Origin: Anisakis pegreffii
Taxonomy: Eukaryota; Nematoda; Chromadorea; Rhabditida; Anisakidae
Length of the DNA: 64,000 nucleotides
Direction of reading: 5' to 3'
NCBI GenBank assembly: GCA_035041965.1
Contig: JAPYMA010000520.1
Span: 124,001 to 188,000 of the forward strand
Part shown: positions 25,801-40,800 of the stretch, one piece after another
Layout of the letters: every line of letters begins with the position of its first letter
Numbering within the stretch: position 1 is the stretch's first letter
Notes under the pieces: generated by a model
What the model saw: the letters and a program-made list of their open reading frames with translations, nothing else
Told to the model about the DNA's origin: nothing
The model's database searches: none
Translations under genes and position numbers: made by a program

Positions 25801-28800
25801 GGTATTGTACGCAGTGCTCGTTGCGTGAATACAATTATTGCCATGGCGAAACGTATACTCTTGTTACGGTAATTATTTGACTCTTACAACAATCAGTGTG
25901 AAATTGTTCGGATGTTGGGTCATTGAAATCGACTGCACAGAGTTCTAGAGGGACAGAAAGCGTGAGAGAATATGAGTCTGCCTGCTATATTTTGTTGATT
26001 TTGTGGAATGCATTCGTGAAGAAGCAATAATATCTCCTTTCAGGAAGGACCCGGTGTGGCCATCGTTGATGGACCAACAACGCCTCAGCGATTAGCGGTG
26101 AGGCTTTTAGTTTTATTGCCTGCCTTTTTGCAGTTGCTTATTGGAAGCAGACATTGATAGAGTTAAATCCTGAATCAATCACAGCCGTAACATTGCTGTT
26201 GTTTTCAAATAAACTGCTTTGGTTGGACTTGCAATAGGATATGAGCAATGATAAATTGCAACTCATTGAAACGAAATCCAAAAACCAAAGCGAAGAGTTT
26301 TTCTTGACATGCACGAAAGTGTTTCATTTGAGTTCATGTTAGTATGACCCCAATTCGACCATTCGAGATGAATGTACAGTGTCAAATTAAATCCTATCGA
26401 GGATTAAGATCACCAAAATCACCTGATTTGAGAAAAGGCTCATTTTTTTGGTAGATTTCGCCAGCATATAGATTCAAATAAATGATTGAAACGGATTGGT
26501 CAGTTTGCAGCGTGTATCTGAAATGGAAATTTGTTACTTGACACATGTTTTGTGAGTGGTTCATCGTTGAATGATGCTAGATTACGATTGAGTGTTTTGA
26601 TTTCACGTTAAAATGCATTTGAATTCGATTCGATCAAGCAGCCTGATACATTCTTACATAAACTCGGTGAAGCCATCAATGCTTCATCACTCTTTCTGAC
26701 CGTATTTACATGTTCTTAGTATTACATGTTCAATGCATCCACAATCCGTTGAGTATGTTAGTTTAGCGTGATTTTCTTAGATTCACAAACAAGGTTTTCA
26801 CACAACTGATTTTTTTTGCTTTGGTCGCATTGACATTCTTACGGTCTTTTTATTAGGCGTGTCATTGATTGTGCCCAACGGAACGTCTTTTAGACATCCT
26901 TATTGTGAATCTGTCAGACGAACTGATGCCGCCATTGTTAATACGTATTGATCAGAGTGCATTTTTGTACACTGCATGTAGTGTTCGATGAAATATAATC
27001 TGGATAATTGTCAGTAACTATCGAAGAACACCATTAACTCGTTGACTTTAAATGATTCAATGGAAGGATACAGCACCGTTAAATCTCTCTCATCTGGCAT
27101 AAGGAAATGCGATGCTATTGAACCTGGATCGTTCATTATTAGAAAGCACATAATTAAAATGAGCCATTGAGTACATCAGACGTCACGAATTATTTCTTTT
27201 GGACTAATTCCTGTCTTCTAATCGGGCTAAGTCTTTTTGATAAAGTCACGAAATGGGTCATCAAAATTATGTGATGTGTTTGAGTGCGTCTATCTGTTAA
27301 ATCTTTCCTTGAGCATTTGAGGTGCGCGACCTATTCCTCAGACGTTTTCCATAATTTGGAATGTATCTCCTGCAACCACCAAATTGCGCAACGTTCGAAA
27401 ACTATCCACTCTGTTACTACGTCCAATTCCCATGCGTTTGGAAGCATCCATTTTTTCCAGTGTTCTTCCCTTATACTCATTTTGCGTTCTGTGAGGAGTT
27501 GAACGCATACTGCGAACTACCAATCTACAATGAAGTATAATTTTGGTATCTCTTTTGTCTCGATATAAGCATCAAACATTTAGTATTGTTTTGGTCGAAT
27601 CGAAGCAGCGAAATGAAACGATTTTTGATTTCGATCGGTACACGTACACTTCTACTCTTGTTACGCAACTATGAAATTTTTACGAAAATTTTGGTGAAAC
27701 AAGTGATGAAAAGTTTGATGTTACATATGAGATCGCGTAAAGTGGAGTAAAACTGGAGAAAAATTTGTTTTGAAAGAGTTTGTCTGAGAATTATACGATG
27801 ACCAGATTGACTAAAAATTTTGCAATTCCATAACTAACTGGGACTTACAGTTTGATTGTCGGTTGAAAATTGCAACGTCTAGAATTGCTCTATTTTCAGA
27901 ATTTCTTTGCACGGCCGTTCAGGACGAATCCGTTGAAGCGAACAAAAAGTAGCTCGAAGCTGGACCGAAAGCGAGTAACAAACGATCCGGAATAGTGAGT
28001 TTAGCCTGTTATCAACGTTCATTCCCTCTTGTTGCTATATCATTCTCTTTGACTTCAAGTCTGTGTCATTGAGTGGGCATTAAGTTGAGTTTATAGCTAA
28101 TGGTGTATGATGTATGAGTTGAAGGCATTTAATTTGTTTTCAATTACTAGTCAAACAAAATAACGCCTATCGGCATTTGTGACTCATAAACTGAAGGAAA
28201 AGTAATGTTATGGGGAGGTAACCATCCATCTAAATGAATGCTGCGTTCATCCTAACAAGAAATGCCATCAGTAATATAATAAGTACCGTTGTCAATTAAC
28301 TTAGCGATTGCTTGCATCAAAATTTAATGACGACGGCAGTAAATTGAACTGGTTATGTATGTTTGGTGTTGCGCTATGATCACCTAACTACTCTTTTAGT
28401 AATAAAATGTATGCCAAAAACACTTCTGACTCAAATTGTTTCTCGAGTGACAGCGTAAAGCATTTCAACATGAAAATTTCAAGCATTATGACATACGTTG
28501 GATGATCCCTCTCGCACCGTCATGAAATGTGCTTGATTGCCTTATCAAACAGATTTTGATTTTGTGATGCATTTCTGTATGATCTCATGACATTCCATTC
28601 GCTGGAAATTTTTGAGCAGATTGATAACATCGATTAAGTGTACCTTATTCAGAACATCTCTCTTATCAGTACGCAATTGGCGGGTGATAATCTTTGCAAA
28701 TAAGAAGTTAATGGTGTTCGGAGTAATTTCGTCGAATATCCATAAATACTTGATAAGAAGTACTCGTTTCTTGTTCCAGTTTAATGGCTAAATTTAGCTT

Positions 28801-31800
28801 CAATAGTCCAAAACAACAGTCCTAAAACACACATTTCTTGCGTTTTCAATGTTACGCATGGTTTCACCTTGTTAGTACGTGCAAAATTAGCAAACTGTTG
28901 TTCGTTCGGAACGTAAACTTCGATTGTTTCACGCTGGAAAGGAAATTCAAAGCGAACAATTTTGCTGTTGTCTGAATAAAACCATAAACAAATCAGTTCT
29001 GTTTTCGGCATAACTAACTAGCGAATCCTGCAATAGACGTCTTCGTAACCGTTACTTCCTGCCTCTCTATAGGTCTGTCGTTAGTTATTCATTCTTCGTG
29101 CACATTAAAACAACTCTCATTGTATGAAACGAAAACATCTCGATATTCGGCAAGTTTTTGCCCTAATTACACGTTGCTAATTGCACACTGAGCGTTTTTA
29201 TTGACGAGAATTTAAATGGCAATCATTTGAATCGTTACACGTTTTGATGTGCTCAGCGATGTGCTACTTTTATGGCGATTACATAATATGATGTTCGGAA
29301 AGGAAGTGAACGTTCAGAAAAGATTTATCTCGGTTCACTGCACGACCTTCATCTTCACACGTTACATCGTTTTATTAGTGGCTTATTTTGTTCGGATCTT
29401 TTTGGTTGTCTTTTAGTCCGTATCGAATGCGATCACTCAGAGCGAATCATTTTTTATCGAAGCCACATTCTTTGTTCTGCTCATCGACGCATTGGACTCC
29501 ATTTCAACTCATTTTTCACCTTTTCTAGCTGCTAGTTTTTTCCTGGAGTATTCTTGTAGTTAGGTGCGTTTTATTGAGTTGTGGATTTTAAAGAAATAAT
29601 ACAATAAGTGATCGGTTTGCTGAATATAATGGGAAGAGGTTGATATGTAATGATATATTCATTATGTTGATCGTGCAATTCGCATATGGCAAAATACATC
29701 AGCACGAAAGTAATTCAGCTTCTTCACATTACGAATGCTTAATGTGAGTACATACAATTAAACGGTGTCTGAATTCAAAAAGCACTGCTAGTGCTATTAT
29801 ATGCCTTCAATTGCTTTACACTAATACCCACGCTCTCACTTAACTCTCACAATGAGATGAATGCTTTCATTGGTTGGCGTTTTTTTCACATTTCTTTCAT
29901 TCGCTCACATTTCATCTTTTATATCCCATTAAATAAACATTCTTCCTGGCTCTTTTAACAGAACTACTTTCGAGGAGATTTTATGCTTAACTTATGCTTT
30001 CAAAAACAACGCGATCGGATTCAGTGCTCAAAAATTTTGCTGATCATAAATTTTCGGTTGTAATCAAGAAGAAATCATCATCCCTGCTTCGAGTATCTCT
30101 CGCTGATTTTTTAGTTTTCAGTTAACTGTACCAACAAATTTCTGCATTAGTAGCCATCAATGGCTTGTTTTTGAACCTGTTTATGGCATTTGTTGCATTA
30201 ATAAATAAAACAGCAAGCAAAAACGTTTTAACAACCGTACAATCCACCAGCTGTAAGTGTTTTAAGCAATATGAATGTGTTGTTAGGTGCCTATAAAGGC
30301 GACTGATTCAAATTCAAAACTGGCGTCTCTCCTCTTTAAGATTGTTGCTTGAATATCGTTAGCGTTCATCTATCGCTTCGTCTCAATCAATAACAATAAA
30401 ATTCGACATCAACAAATCACACACAGTAACCTCTAAATGCAAATTAAACGATTATGCACTTATCAATCTTCCTTCGATACAGCACGGTTGTGCGACGACG
30501 ATTGCAACATCTGTTATTTTTCACATAATCAAAATCAACTCAAATGCTTTTTTTTTTTGAAATTTTCAAAATGCACGCTTATTTTACAATTCTATCCTTT
30601 TCCGCACAATGAGATTGGTTGATATATAACACTGATTAACATCGTTTCATATGTACACTCTATGATTGCGTTTATAAATCTGATTATTTAGCTCACACCA
30701 CACTTATGTCTTATGGAGTGATAAATTACATCACATAGTAGATCATAAAATAGATAAGAGCAACTGTTGCGTTTAGGCGGCTCATGGTTAGCTTTTATGT
30801 GCGTGATCATTAATGCAGGTTTGAGATTGATTTGCGCACAATTGAAGTTTCATGTCAAAAAGCTCAGCGATTGATCGCACGCTGTAACGAGGTGGTCGTA
30901 ACCGCGGCTAAACCTGGCCGATGTAATGATTTATGTAAATGCGAATAATCAATTTGTCAGGTGCAATAAAACTGTTCGTTGCTGTCTGTATTTGGTTAAT
31001 GATTACAAAACAAGTTTCCATACATCATTGCAACACCACTTTTATTATCAATAAATTAACGCATGCGCGCCTACATAAACACAGAAATCGTAACTTCTAT
31101 GAGGAATGCACACGATTGTTCGAGACGAAGTCATCGTGCAGCTTTAACAACTTCGCATCGCTTCAATCTCTTTTGATGAGCGACCGTCTTTGCGGAAACT
31201 TTCTCAGATCACATGGGAACATACATCATTGATTTGCGCAGATATGAAGATTAATTTGTATCATTACAATACAAATGTGTTATATATACATGTATGCAGC
31301 AGATATGTCTGGTATGTATTCATCTACAACACAAAATGTTCTTTGTTGTCCGACAACGACCCAGCATCGCAGTCATCATCACCATTATCTTCATCATTAG
31401 TTTAGTTTGCCAGTGGTTCGGCCGAGATAAAAGAGTTCGCTTGAGAAGATATACCATTGCCTGTATTGTCCTTTTGCACCCAATCCAGTGTTGTTCACAG
31501 ACCTCAGTCCACATATTTGCAAGCCTTTGCACGCATTTCTGTTCACCGGAATTCGCTTTCGCTGCCAACATCAGCGCAGATGAAATCACGAGTGCTATCA
31601 GAAACAGTTACTTGTTGCCGTATTCCTGCCTCATTATTGAAACTACGATTGTATCGATATTTCCGCTCGTATAATTCGCCTTGCTTTCCCAACCGATTCT
31701 CCTTGATTGGGAGCGTAGCCCAAGATGGATTTGCAAAATGAGATTTCTGAAGCGTCTGCTGAACTCGGTGATCACCCAAATCATTTTTAAAATTTTGGTG

Positions 31801-34800
31801 AACCGCAGCGGAGTATGTTTTTTTTGAGGTGGGTCAGCTTCTTCGCCCGCAGGAATTAGTCATATTCGCCATGACTGGGTTTTGTAATATACAGTCGTTC
31901 GAAAAACAAGGATTGTACTCAAAGGATTTTTGAATTCAGTGCTGTGTTGTCGATAATTCCAGTGTTCGATTGTGAGCATTTTCAGCATCATTTTTACCCG
32001 GGTTCAACTGATCACTCCGATTATTCTATCCAAATCACAGTTTCCCAATCAAAATTTCATATCCGATCAATTGTCACTGCACTTATCGAATGGATGTCTG
32101 GGTACATGCAAATATCATGCTGGCTTATCACTATGCCATTTCATTTGAGCGCAAAATGTTGAATCAGTAAGATAAAGTGATCAGATGATGTAGAATAAAT
32201 TAGCGCTCATCGAATATAGGTGGATCTTGAGGGATTCGTTTTTGTTTCACACGCTCTCCTTCTCCAGCATACCACTCATTTCATTCGATGTCCATTGGGT
32301 TCATAATGACTGCAAAAAAACATCATTTGCTTTTGATATGTATCCTTCCGATTAAAACTCCAATATTCATCACAATGTCGTCGTTCATTCATTATTGTGC
32401 GTTTGTGAGCAATAGAATGATTCTGCATATCAGTATATTGTGTCGTGCGAAAATGTTTTCAATGGATACCGTTAGGAATGCGAGTAGAAATTTCGTTTGT
32501 TCCTAAATTCTCAGCATCCATTTTAGCTACAATAATTCAGTAGCGAAAACGAAAGTGCCCATGAAATTCATATACAATTTGAATTCTGGTGATTACTCAA
32601 CTGCTTTATTGTCAAAGGATAATGATGCGGCACTTACTGCGGCCAGTTGTCATCCTCAAAGCACAGCTTATCGACTCATCAGAGGACGTATTTTGTTTAG
32701 ACGCAAAAGACGGTAAGATTGTTCATCAAATTTGTTGTTTTAGTGTTATTGCAAGAGCAGCATTACCTTTGCAGTCAGGTATCAATCCTCGTATGGTTAC
32801 GAGAATGTTGAGGTGCACATATAATAGTGACTGACATCTGATTAGGAATTCAGATTGACGAAATCGTTGTATACCTGCGATTTGGATGACGATTCCCCAT
32901 TACATTCTTATTTATTAATGTCCAATAAACCATGCGCAGTCTATAGTGGAACGTTTTGATTGTTCGTGAATCCTCTAGCGATATCAATGGAGATAACTAA
33001 CATTCAGAGTGGCCTATGATCTCTTGAATTTGTTACATCTGCATTGAATATATATTGATCATTCAATTTTTATGGAAATCGCCTTCTGTTTAAACCCAAA
33101 AGTTAAATATACTAATTGTAACGAGGAAGTAAAAGGAAGAGGATGAAGATGAATAATTGAGAAGTAAAGAAAATGAACGGGAGTGATCATCGAAAAGAAA
33201 CGATTTAATTGAGAGTTCGTATATGAAGGATGCGATGAGAATGTAAACTAAAAGTGTGGCTGAGGGAAGATGTCGATGTGATATGCGGATGTGTTTTTGA
33301 TAAGAGTCACTGTTGTTACATTGCATTATCTTGTTGTAAATAGTCGAATGGTTTGCAATTGCACACACGTGTGTACTGCGTTATTGCTAATTTGTTCTAT
33401 TGAAAAATCCGTGAAAAAAGTTATTATTGTCGAAATCACTTCGTATTCCCACTTTCAACACTAATATGCGACTCATTTGTGTCAGCGCTCGTGACACATC
33501 CGTTCACAGGTAAACTCATTTGGATGAAATTTCATCTCATCGCAAAAACTCTTCAGTTGTCTTCTGTTAAGTCCTAATTTTATTGCTCAATGCACAACTT
33601 TTCAGGGCAATGAAAGCTTGCGAATAATCGCCCTGATTGTTGATTTTCTTAGTGCTGTTGTCTTTTTCGGAAATTTGAGTACGTTTCTGAATCATATTGA
33701 TCGGACAAATCAGCTCTGTTCTTGCTACTCACCAGAACTATGGAACGCCTTGAGAGGATGAAAAACTGTTGAAAAGGATGAATTGGGGTGCAGAATTCGT
33801 CAGATGTCGAAAACATGGAGTTTTAAATTCGTTTCCGATTGAATTTGTCGAAATAATGGATTCTAAATTTTATTCTGCACTGCTCTCGACAATCTTTGTC
33901 ATATAGTTGATGTAGTAGAGCACGGTAATGATATGAAAAGGATCAGTACACATGCCTGATTCGTCCGTATCAAAATCATTTCTGATTTTCATCTCTACTT
34001 GGAGTATATATGATTAGATGATGTCTGTCAGTCGTCAGTCCATTGGTATCGCCACTTCCTCAGTCTTCACTTATGCAATATTACAACGTGACAATGACCG
34101 AACGTTCTTGACTATCTGACAGCAGGTAATATGGATTGCAGTGCAAAGTGTAAAAAGTTGTTGATGTCTCGAGATGTGTACTTTACTGCAAATGCAATGC
34201 TCTGTTCATTGTGCTACTATTTTGGTTGTGTTCCGTTACGCAATTGTTTGAGATTAGAGTAATAAATAAGCCAACTGTCATTCGAACATTCTTTATGATG
34301 AACGTTTTCGTCAGGTGGTGATCGCATTGAGAGTCACTCCTTGCCTATCGTGCAGCTCTTGTGCTTGTGGAACCGTTTGTGAAAATTCATATCTGACAAT
34401 GTGAATATAAAATGAGAATGTAAAATTTGTTTCTAATAAGAGAATAATGCGAATTTGTAAATAATGGAAAATGAAAAAAAGCGAATTTGCAAGTGAGAAA
34501 ATGAAATGGACGAAAACTTTTTCATATCTAATGAGAGCTGGATGTATGTTGTGGGTTTTTTTTAGTGTATTACAAATATAATAATAATAATAATCTCACG
34601 TCAGCCGATAAAATTATCTGAAGTGTCATGAGATGCTGACACCTGATAAGATGATAGTTTAACACGCGTCAGGATCAGTCGTTGATTTATTGCAAGTCAT
34701 AAATAGGGTATATTTAGAATGATGATATTGCACTGAAATAAAGTCTGTTCACATGCGCCTGTTGTATTCATCAATTTCTATTAAACACATCACGCTAAAT

Positions 34801-37800
34801 GCATCATCGTGTAAATGAGAAAGTACTTACAAAACATTGTCGAAACGATCTCTGGATGAGAGAATTCCTTTTGAAAAATACAAGCAAAATCCATTAAAAA
34901 CCGAAAAAATTCAATTACCCCGCCTGAGATCAAAGGGAAAGTTGTTCTCTTCGAATGTTCCATTAATGAGGATACGATTTGTGTGTTTGTGAAATGATGA
35001 TAGAAATAATTTTGTGAAACTATTACACTGATCTGACATGGCTTGTTTCTTGAAATGTACCTCATAGCTGTCTGCTGATTCACTAGCATGAAATCCGGAT
35101 GGATGGAAATGAGCAGAATAAAACTTCTAGATGAGACACTGCTCAGTTTAGAATGGTCTAGTAACGCAGAAATGTTGTGTTTGAAATGATAAAGATAATT
35201 TCAGTACCGCATCACGACCAGACCTACAACGTTCACAAGAGAATGTGTGCACATTGGGTTCGTCGTCAATCTACGGGAATCGTTGGCCTCTAGGTGGAGG
35301 ATTCGCTGCTCATCCGTCATTGAATGATCATAATCCTCTTCGTTCGAGCAGATCTCACGAAAGCCTTCTCAGTTATTCCACAACTAGTCATATGATCGAT
35401 ATGGGTAATATTTGACATCTTATTGCACTTATTTCTTTTCTGATTCATCAGCATTTGAATTTTATATCACCCACACAAGTGATCATATTACCGCACAAAT
35501 CTAATTTGAAAGAATATTCACGAAAGAAGGTTACTTTCGGTATGTTGTTACTTAGAAAACTGAAACGAATTTCATTTTAACAATCTGAGCGAATCAGAAC
35601 TTGACCGACTCAGGTAACTCACTCGAATGTAAAGTATTAATTCATTAAAAAAATTGTGAAGGTGCATCCGACGTACGAGTTCAACCGATACACCCATCGG
35701 TATTGGATGTTCCGAATTGCTTCAAGGTAGCCAATACCTATTATGCATGTCGAACGCCGCACGAAAGAAATCGATGGATCGAAAAGTGAGTTTAAAGAAT
35801 GCTTTGCCTCTTTCTACACGTTAAACTTTTCACTTCAAGATTCTTACTGTCCAGAGAACACATCTAAATGTTTATTCATCTGAATGACCACTCGTTATGT
35901 GGAGAACTTCATTCATGTCTATATAAAATCGCATGGCAACGAATAAAATGCGGCAAACCTTCTGATTAAAACATCGTTCTGGTAGCCGACATAAAATAGC
36001 CTTTTCAAACCAATCAAATATTTTCACCTACAAGGTGCGATTTTCTAAATTATTGCACGCAGTTGAATGTTGAACTCTTACATTTGACCAGTGTGCCAAT
36101 CCCATCGAACTATTGCTCTGCGTTAAGTGCCAGCCATTGAATTTCTATGCGTTTAGATTGCCGATTCGGATCTTTTTCATAGAAACAATTATCAGCAAGA
36201 GCTGTTGGAACGTTGAGAATATTCTGTTTCCTTTTGGCGATGCGCATAGGGTGTGTGAAATATTCGAACGATATGATTACTGAACTGACACATTTCATGT
36301 TTGAATTTCGATTAATGATAGGTTCGGTAAATTTGATCAAATCAGTTTCGTGCACTTCTAAATGATTTTCCCATACGTTTTTGTTCAAATTGAATTAATC
36401 GCAGCAGTTCATGGCTTGTGATTACTAAACGCGTGTTTGTCCTTTACGAGGACATCTGCCGTAATTGTGGTACAGTATTCATTCTCTTTCACTCATTCAA
36501 AATTGTTCACATAAATTTGCTTGCTACATTTAAGTTGTTGCACTGTACGTTTTCATGGTTTGGGAATCGCTCAAATCTATCATCTTATTTTCGCCTCGAT
36601 CAGCGCAATGAATTTGTATTCAACTTTCATTAATGTACTAATTGAGCGTTTCTTTAACAAATCATCCATCTGCCAACACAGCTGTTAATCTGATTATCTT
36701 TTTCCAGTTTGTTTCGGACGAAGAGAATGTTCACTCTCCTCTGCTTCAGTCCTTATCAGATCCAATCAAGTTCATTATTCTAAAGTGATCCATTCAAGAA
36801 AACGTGCATCCTTTCTCCTTTGTCATATTTAATTTGGATCTTCAGTGAGGAGAGTTCGCAGTTACGATGATTTGCGAATGACGTTTATCAAATCATAGTG
36901 ATTGACGTTGATAGCTCATTTAAGGTATTCACAGTGATCTGCTCTCGTATTCTTTTGTCGTTGACCTCGACTAATAATCCGCACTCTCTAATATTTTCTC
37001 CTCCATATTCTTACTGTTCCTCGATCTTGACTTTTCTGTCTTGTCTTGCCCAGTCTCATCAATTGCATTTCCAAATCGGCCGCTGTTGACAATTAAGGTG
37101 TTCGGTGACTTCTCAACTTCTATTTGGTACCAGACTATTAGCGAGACATCCTCTCAAAGAAATCGAAATAGGTCAACCGAGTGGAATAGGTAATATGTGT
37201 GCAATTGTATGCTATGCAACTGTTGTTGATGAATCGGGTATTACGCTACGCCTAGTGACCATTAGCAAGCGTGTAGACATGTCAATAATCATCTATCTCT
37301 TTAACGCAGTTGATGTCCAATTGATCCAACACAGTGTTCATGATTTTATTATACAATGCGCATGGATATCCATATCCGTCATGCGTACCAGGTTCACTGA
37401 ACTGTTTTCGTTAATATTTGCTGCCGGTTGCTAAGCAGTCACGACACTCTGTAATAATTATTTCAACGTTTGTTTTCACTGGTACAACATTTGTTTCTTC
37501 ATCCCAGTTGTATGCTAGCCACACAAGTGGTTGATTGTAATTTAGGTATAACACAACAGTTGTATGTGTTACTTAACACTCACCTCATCCTTACATCAAA
37601 TTTTCATGTTATATCGTTCCATTGGAGAAGGTTTTGCTAGATATAATATTGGTTGGTAAAATTTCCAAAGTGTTTTGTGAGTATGCGCACAAGCAGATCT
37701 TATCAATGAGATTACCTATTTGAATATGAGCACTTATCCGTAGTAATGCGTCAAAAAATTGTTAATGTACGATGTTAACGTTATCAACATAAAGATTTGT

Positions 37801-40800
37801 TCTCTTCACAATGTTTTTGTTTACCATTGGAATAACCTGAGCGATTCGTCTTCTTTTGGTCGATGTTTTCGAGGAAAATAAGCGACATTTGTCAATGTTT
37901 ACTCTTTCCTCTCTCTCCCACTTAAATGGATCGATGTATGATTGACGAGAGTTAATCTGAAACATGTTGACAATCGTTTCCTTCAAAATAGCCGTCAAAC
38001 GTTTTCAAAGATTTATATTTGCTTCAGTGCTCTACCATACCTTCAGAGTCAGTCGTTATGATGTTTCGGATGTGTTTGCAGTAAAAGTTGTAACCAAAAG
38101 CGTTTCTAATGAAAACTATTCAAATGCTTTAAGCTTCTCTTGAGAAGGGTATGCGATTGAAGATATGTCCTCAGTTTTTTTTTTGGACGAAAGGAAGTGC
38201 TCCGTAATGTCTACTTTGAAAACAATAATATGTCTGCAGTGAATCACACAACTCATTCATGTTTGTGTACCATCGAAAAGTATTGTGTTTGTAAACGTGC
38301 ATTTTGCATTCTTCATGCGTCATTATTTCGGCTTTATCGCTAGCATATATGTGTACATCATGTGCTTTTCATCATATCTTTAAGCCTTATAGTTAGTCTT
38401 TTTGATCTTAACATAAGAAGAATCGTTTTATGAGACATTTTTTGATTTTATCAAAGAAAGAAATGAGCAAAGTAATTGAACGTTAATTGAAAATATATTC
38501 AGAAAATTCGACGGAACATTAGGAAAAAGCTTTTGCCGCATCTCTGGGAATGCAACTTAGGGGTGTATACCGTTTAAAATTCAGCCGCCTCTAACATTAA
38601 AACCTATTTCAAGAGTGCTTCACTTGTTATTCGTACAGATTCATTGGTTGACTATAATTCATATTTTTGTTTGTTGTCGAAACGGAATGAAGCTATCGTA
38701 TTTCTGCAAATACAAACGATGAATTGATATTGTTGGCGATGATGAATCAAGAGCTGAATTAGTCCACCTGTCACTGTGCACAATGCCTTCGCTGGGTCAA
38801 CATAATTCAGTTGGATATTGTCTCTTCAACTCGATCTCGTTTTTATGATCGTTTAATGATCGTCCACAACTTTTTTCAGTACGTGTAAAGAATTTTTTTC
38901 TGGAATTTGATATCGGTCACTCACACAGGGAAACTTTGTTCGAATGATATATTTAAGCACCGCTAAACACATTCATGTCACTTTTTACCATCTTCTTATA
39001 TCTATAGTCATTTTTAATATGATCAGATATGTGTATGCAGCTATACATCATAGCTGCATTGAGCCAGATATGGTGTGTGAAAATTCATCAATTCACATCT
39101 GTTGAATAGTCCTATCGATCTGTAGGCTCCAACGTATTGCTAAACTGTGCAGCAGAAGAAGCTTACCCTTTCTTTGCTCGCTTCAATATCATCTCATTGG
39201 CATTCCGCTTTCGTATGAGATGACTGCACCGCTGATTTTTCGTTTTAAATTCCAAATTTGAGAGAACATTTTTCATGATTAGAAATAATTTCAAGTTCCA
39301 GTTGGTATCCTTAAATTGAGTAGCAATTTTCGTAGATTATGTATGAGACTGCAATTAATGTGGAAAGTTTTAGACTGCTGCTTGAGCGAGCAGACTTCGA
39401 TAATTCAATTAACTTGCTAGGATTTCCAATTGCTTTGTTTAATTGTATTTCCAATTTCATTGCCTCTGATGTGTGGATCGGCAGGTTCAAAAATAAGACC
39501 TCATTAGTGCATAGTTCAATTCGCTCTATCGAAAGTACCTTTGCAAAGTGGTCATTTTGATGTTATCATTATTCTTTCCACGAATTGAGTATGACAAATC
39601 AGCTCTGAAATGATTTGCTATTATATACTGAAACGTTGTCTTTTATGTAGTGAAATAATCATCGGAATAGATGAATCATTATCTCTTGTGCGAGCGCTTC
39701 CTTTCATCATTTATTGCATTGTGATCATTACTCTTAGTTATCGTTTCTTTTGTTGATATGCAAATAAATTCCTTTCATCATATCCCGGGTCACCGAATAG
39801 CGATTGTGAATACGCAACATAAAGATTTCGCATTTGATCATGCGCATGAATATGTAGACTTAGTCGAGGGGGTTGGTTGTTGTCATAAATTTATGTAGTT
39901 GTTGTTGCTGTTCCTGTTAGCGCTAGAAGCTTGCAATATCTGCTTAATGACGACCCTTTGATAGGATAATATCATTTGCATTCATCATTTTAGGACAGAT
40001 TTATCGATGTAACATGTATAAGAACTAACGAGCGTTCATATATTGCCTCTTAATACCATGCCAGTCAAAATATTTGGGCTCCTGCTGGTGGGTGGATGGT
40101 ACATCATGAGAAGAATATTATTCATTATCCGCTCCCTCCTCTGATTTTTATACCTATAAGAGGTTCATAATATTTGCTTTACATACGTAATCATTTGATT
40201 GCTTGATCGATACTTCGTGGTTTTCTGGGGTCATTCTAACTGCATAGTTTTATTTCTTGAAATACTATTATAAGTGGTGTTTTGTTGAAATTTTATGCAG
40301 TCAAAATTCTCGTTTACTTGCTGTTGTATCATGAAGAATTTATGTCAATAAAGTAGATGAACCTCGACCGTTCATATAACGATTAGACCAGAAGTTAAGT
40401 TGCAGTCACTTATTCTACGACCTGAATGAATTCTATGTTTCGTCATACTGAAAATTTTGTTACTTTGGATGTAATTTTTTTATATTCCAAAATTTTGGGC
40501 ATTCTAATTTGCTGACTGTAACACTGGAAGTATTCAATGCTATCGAGACGGTCCTGTTCCATTGAAATCAACGAATGCGTTTTCGCATTCATTTATCAAA
40601 TCTGTACGCATTTTCTATCGCCTTTTCGATTTTTATTCCATTTTTTCATCGTTTTCCACATTCAGTTCATACATTCGCATTTCATCAGAATGCAATTTTT
40701 TCCGCCTAATTCGTCATCAGCGAATGGTTTTCATTTGCAATAATCTTAGTTTTCCTCGGATTGCCCTAAATCATGAATTGACGATGATTGTGCTTTGAAC

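Larger units (their letters stand above)
27995..35204 (+). other. gap-2: Intron 4 (7.2 kb)
   Basis: Holds the alternative first exon at 32561 and the microsatellite at 34577. An antisense 76-codon frame at 28781-29011 looks protein-like but stands alone. No further exon supported. Confidence 0.65.
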
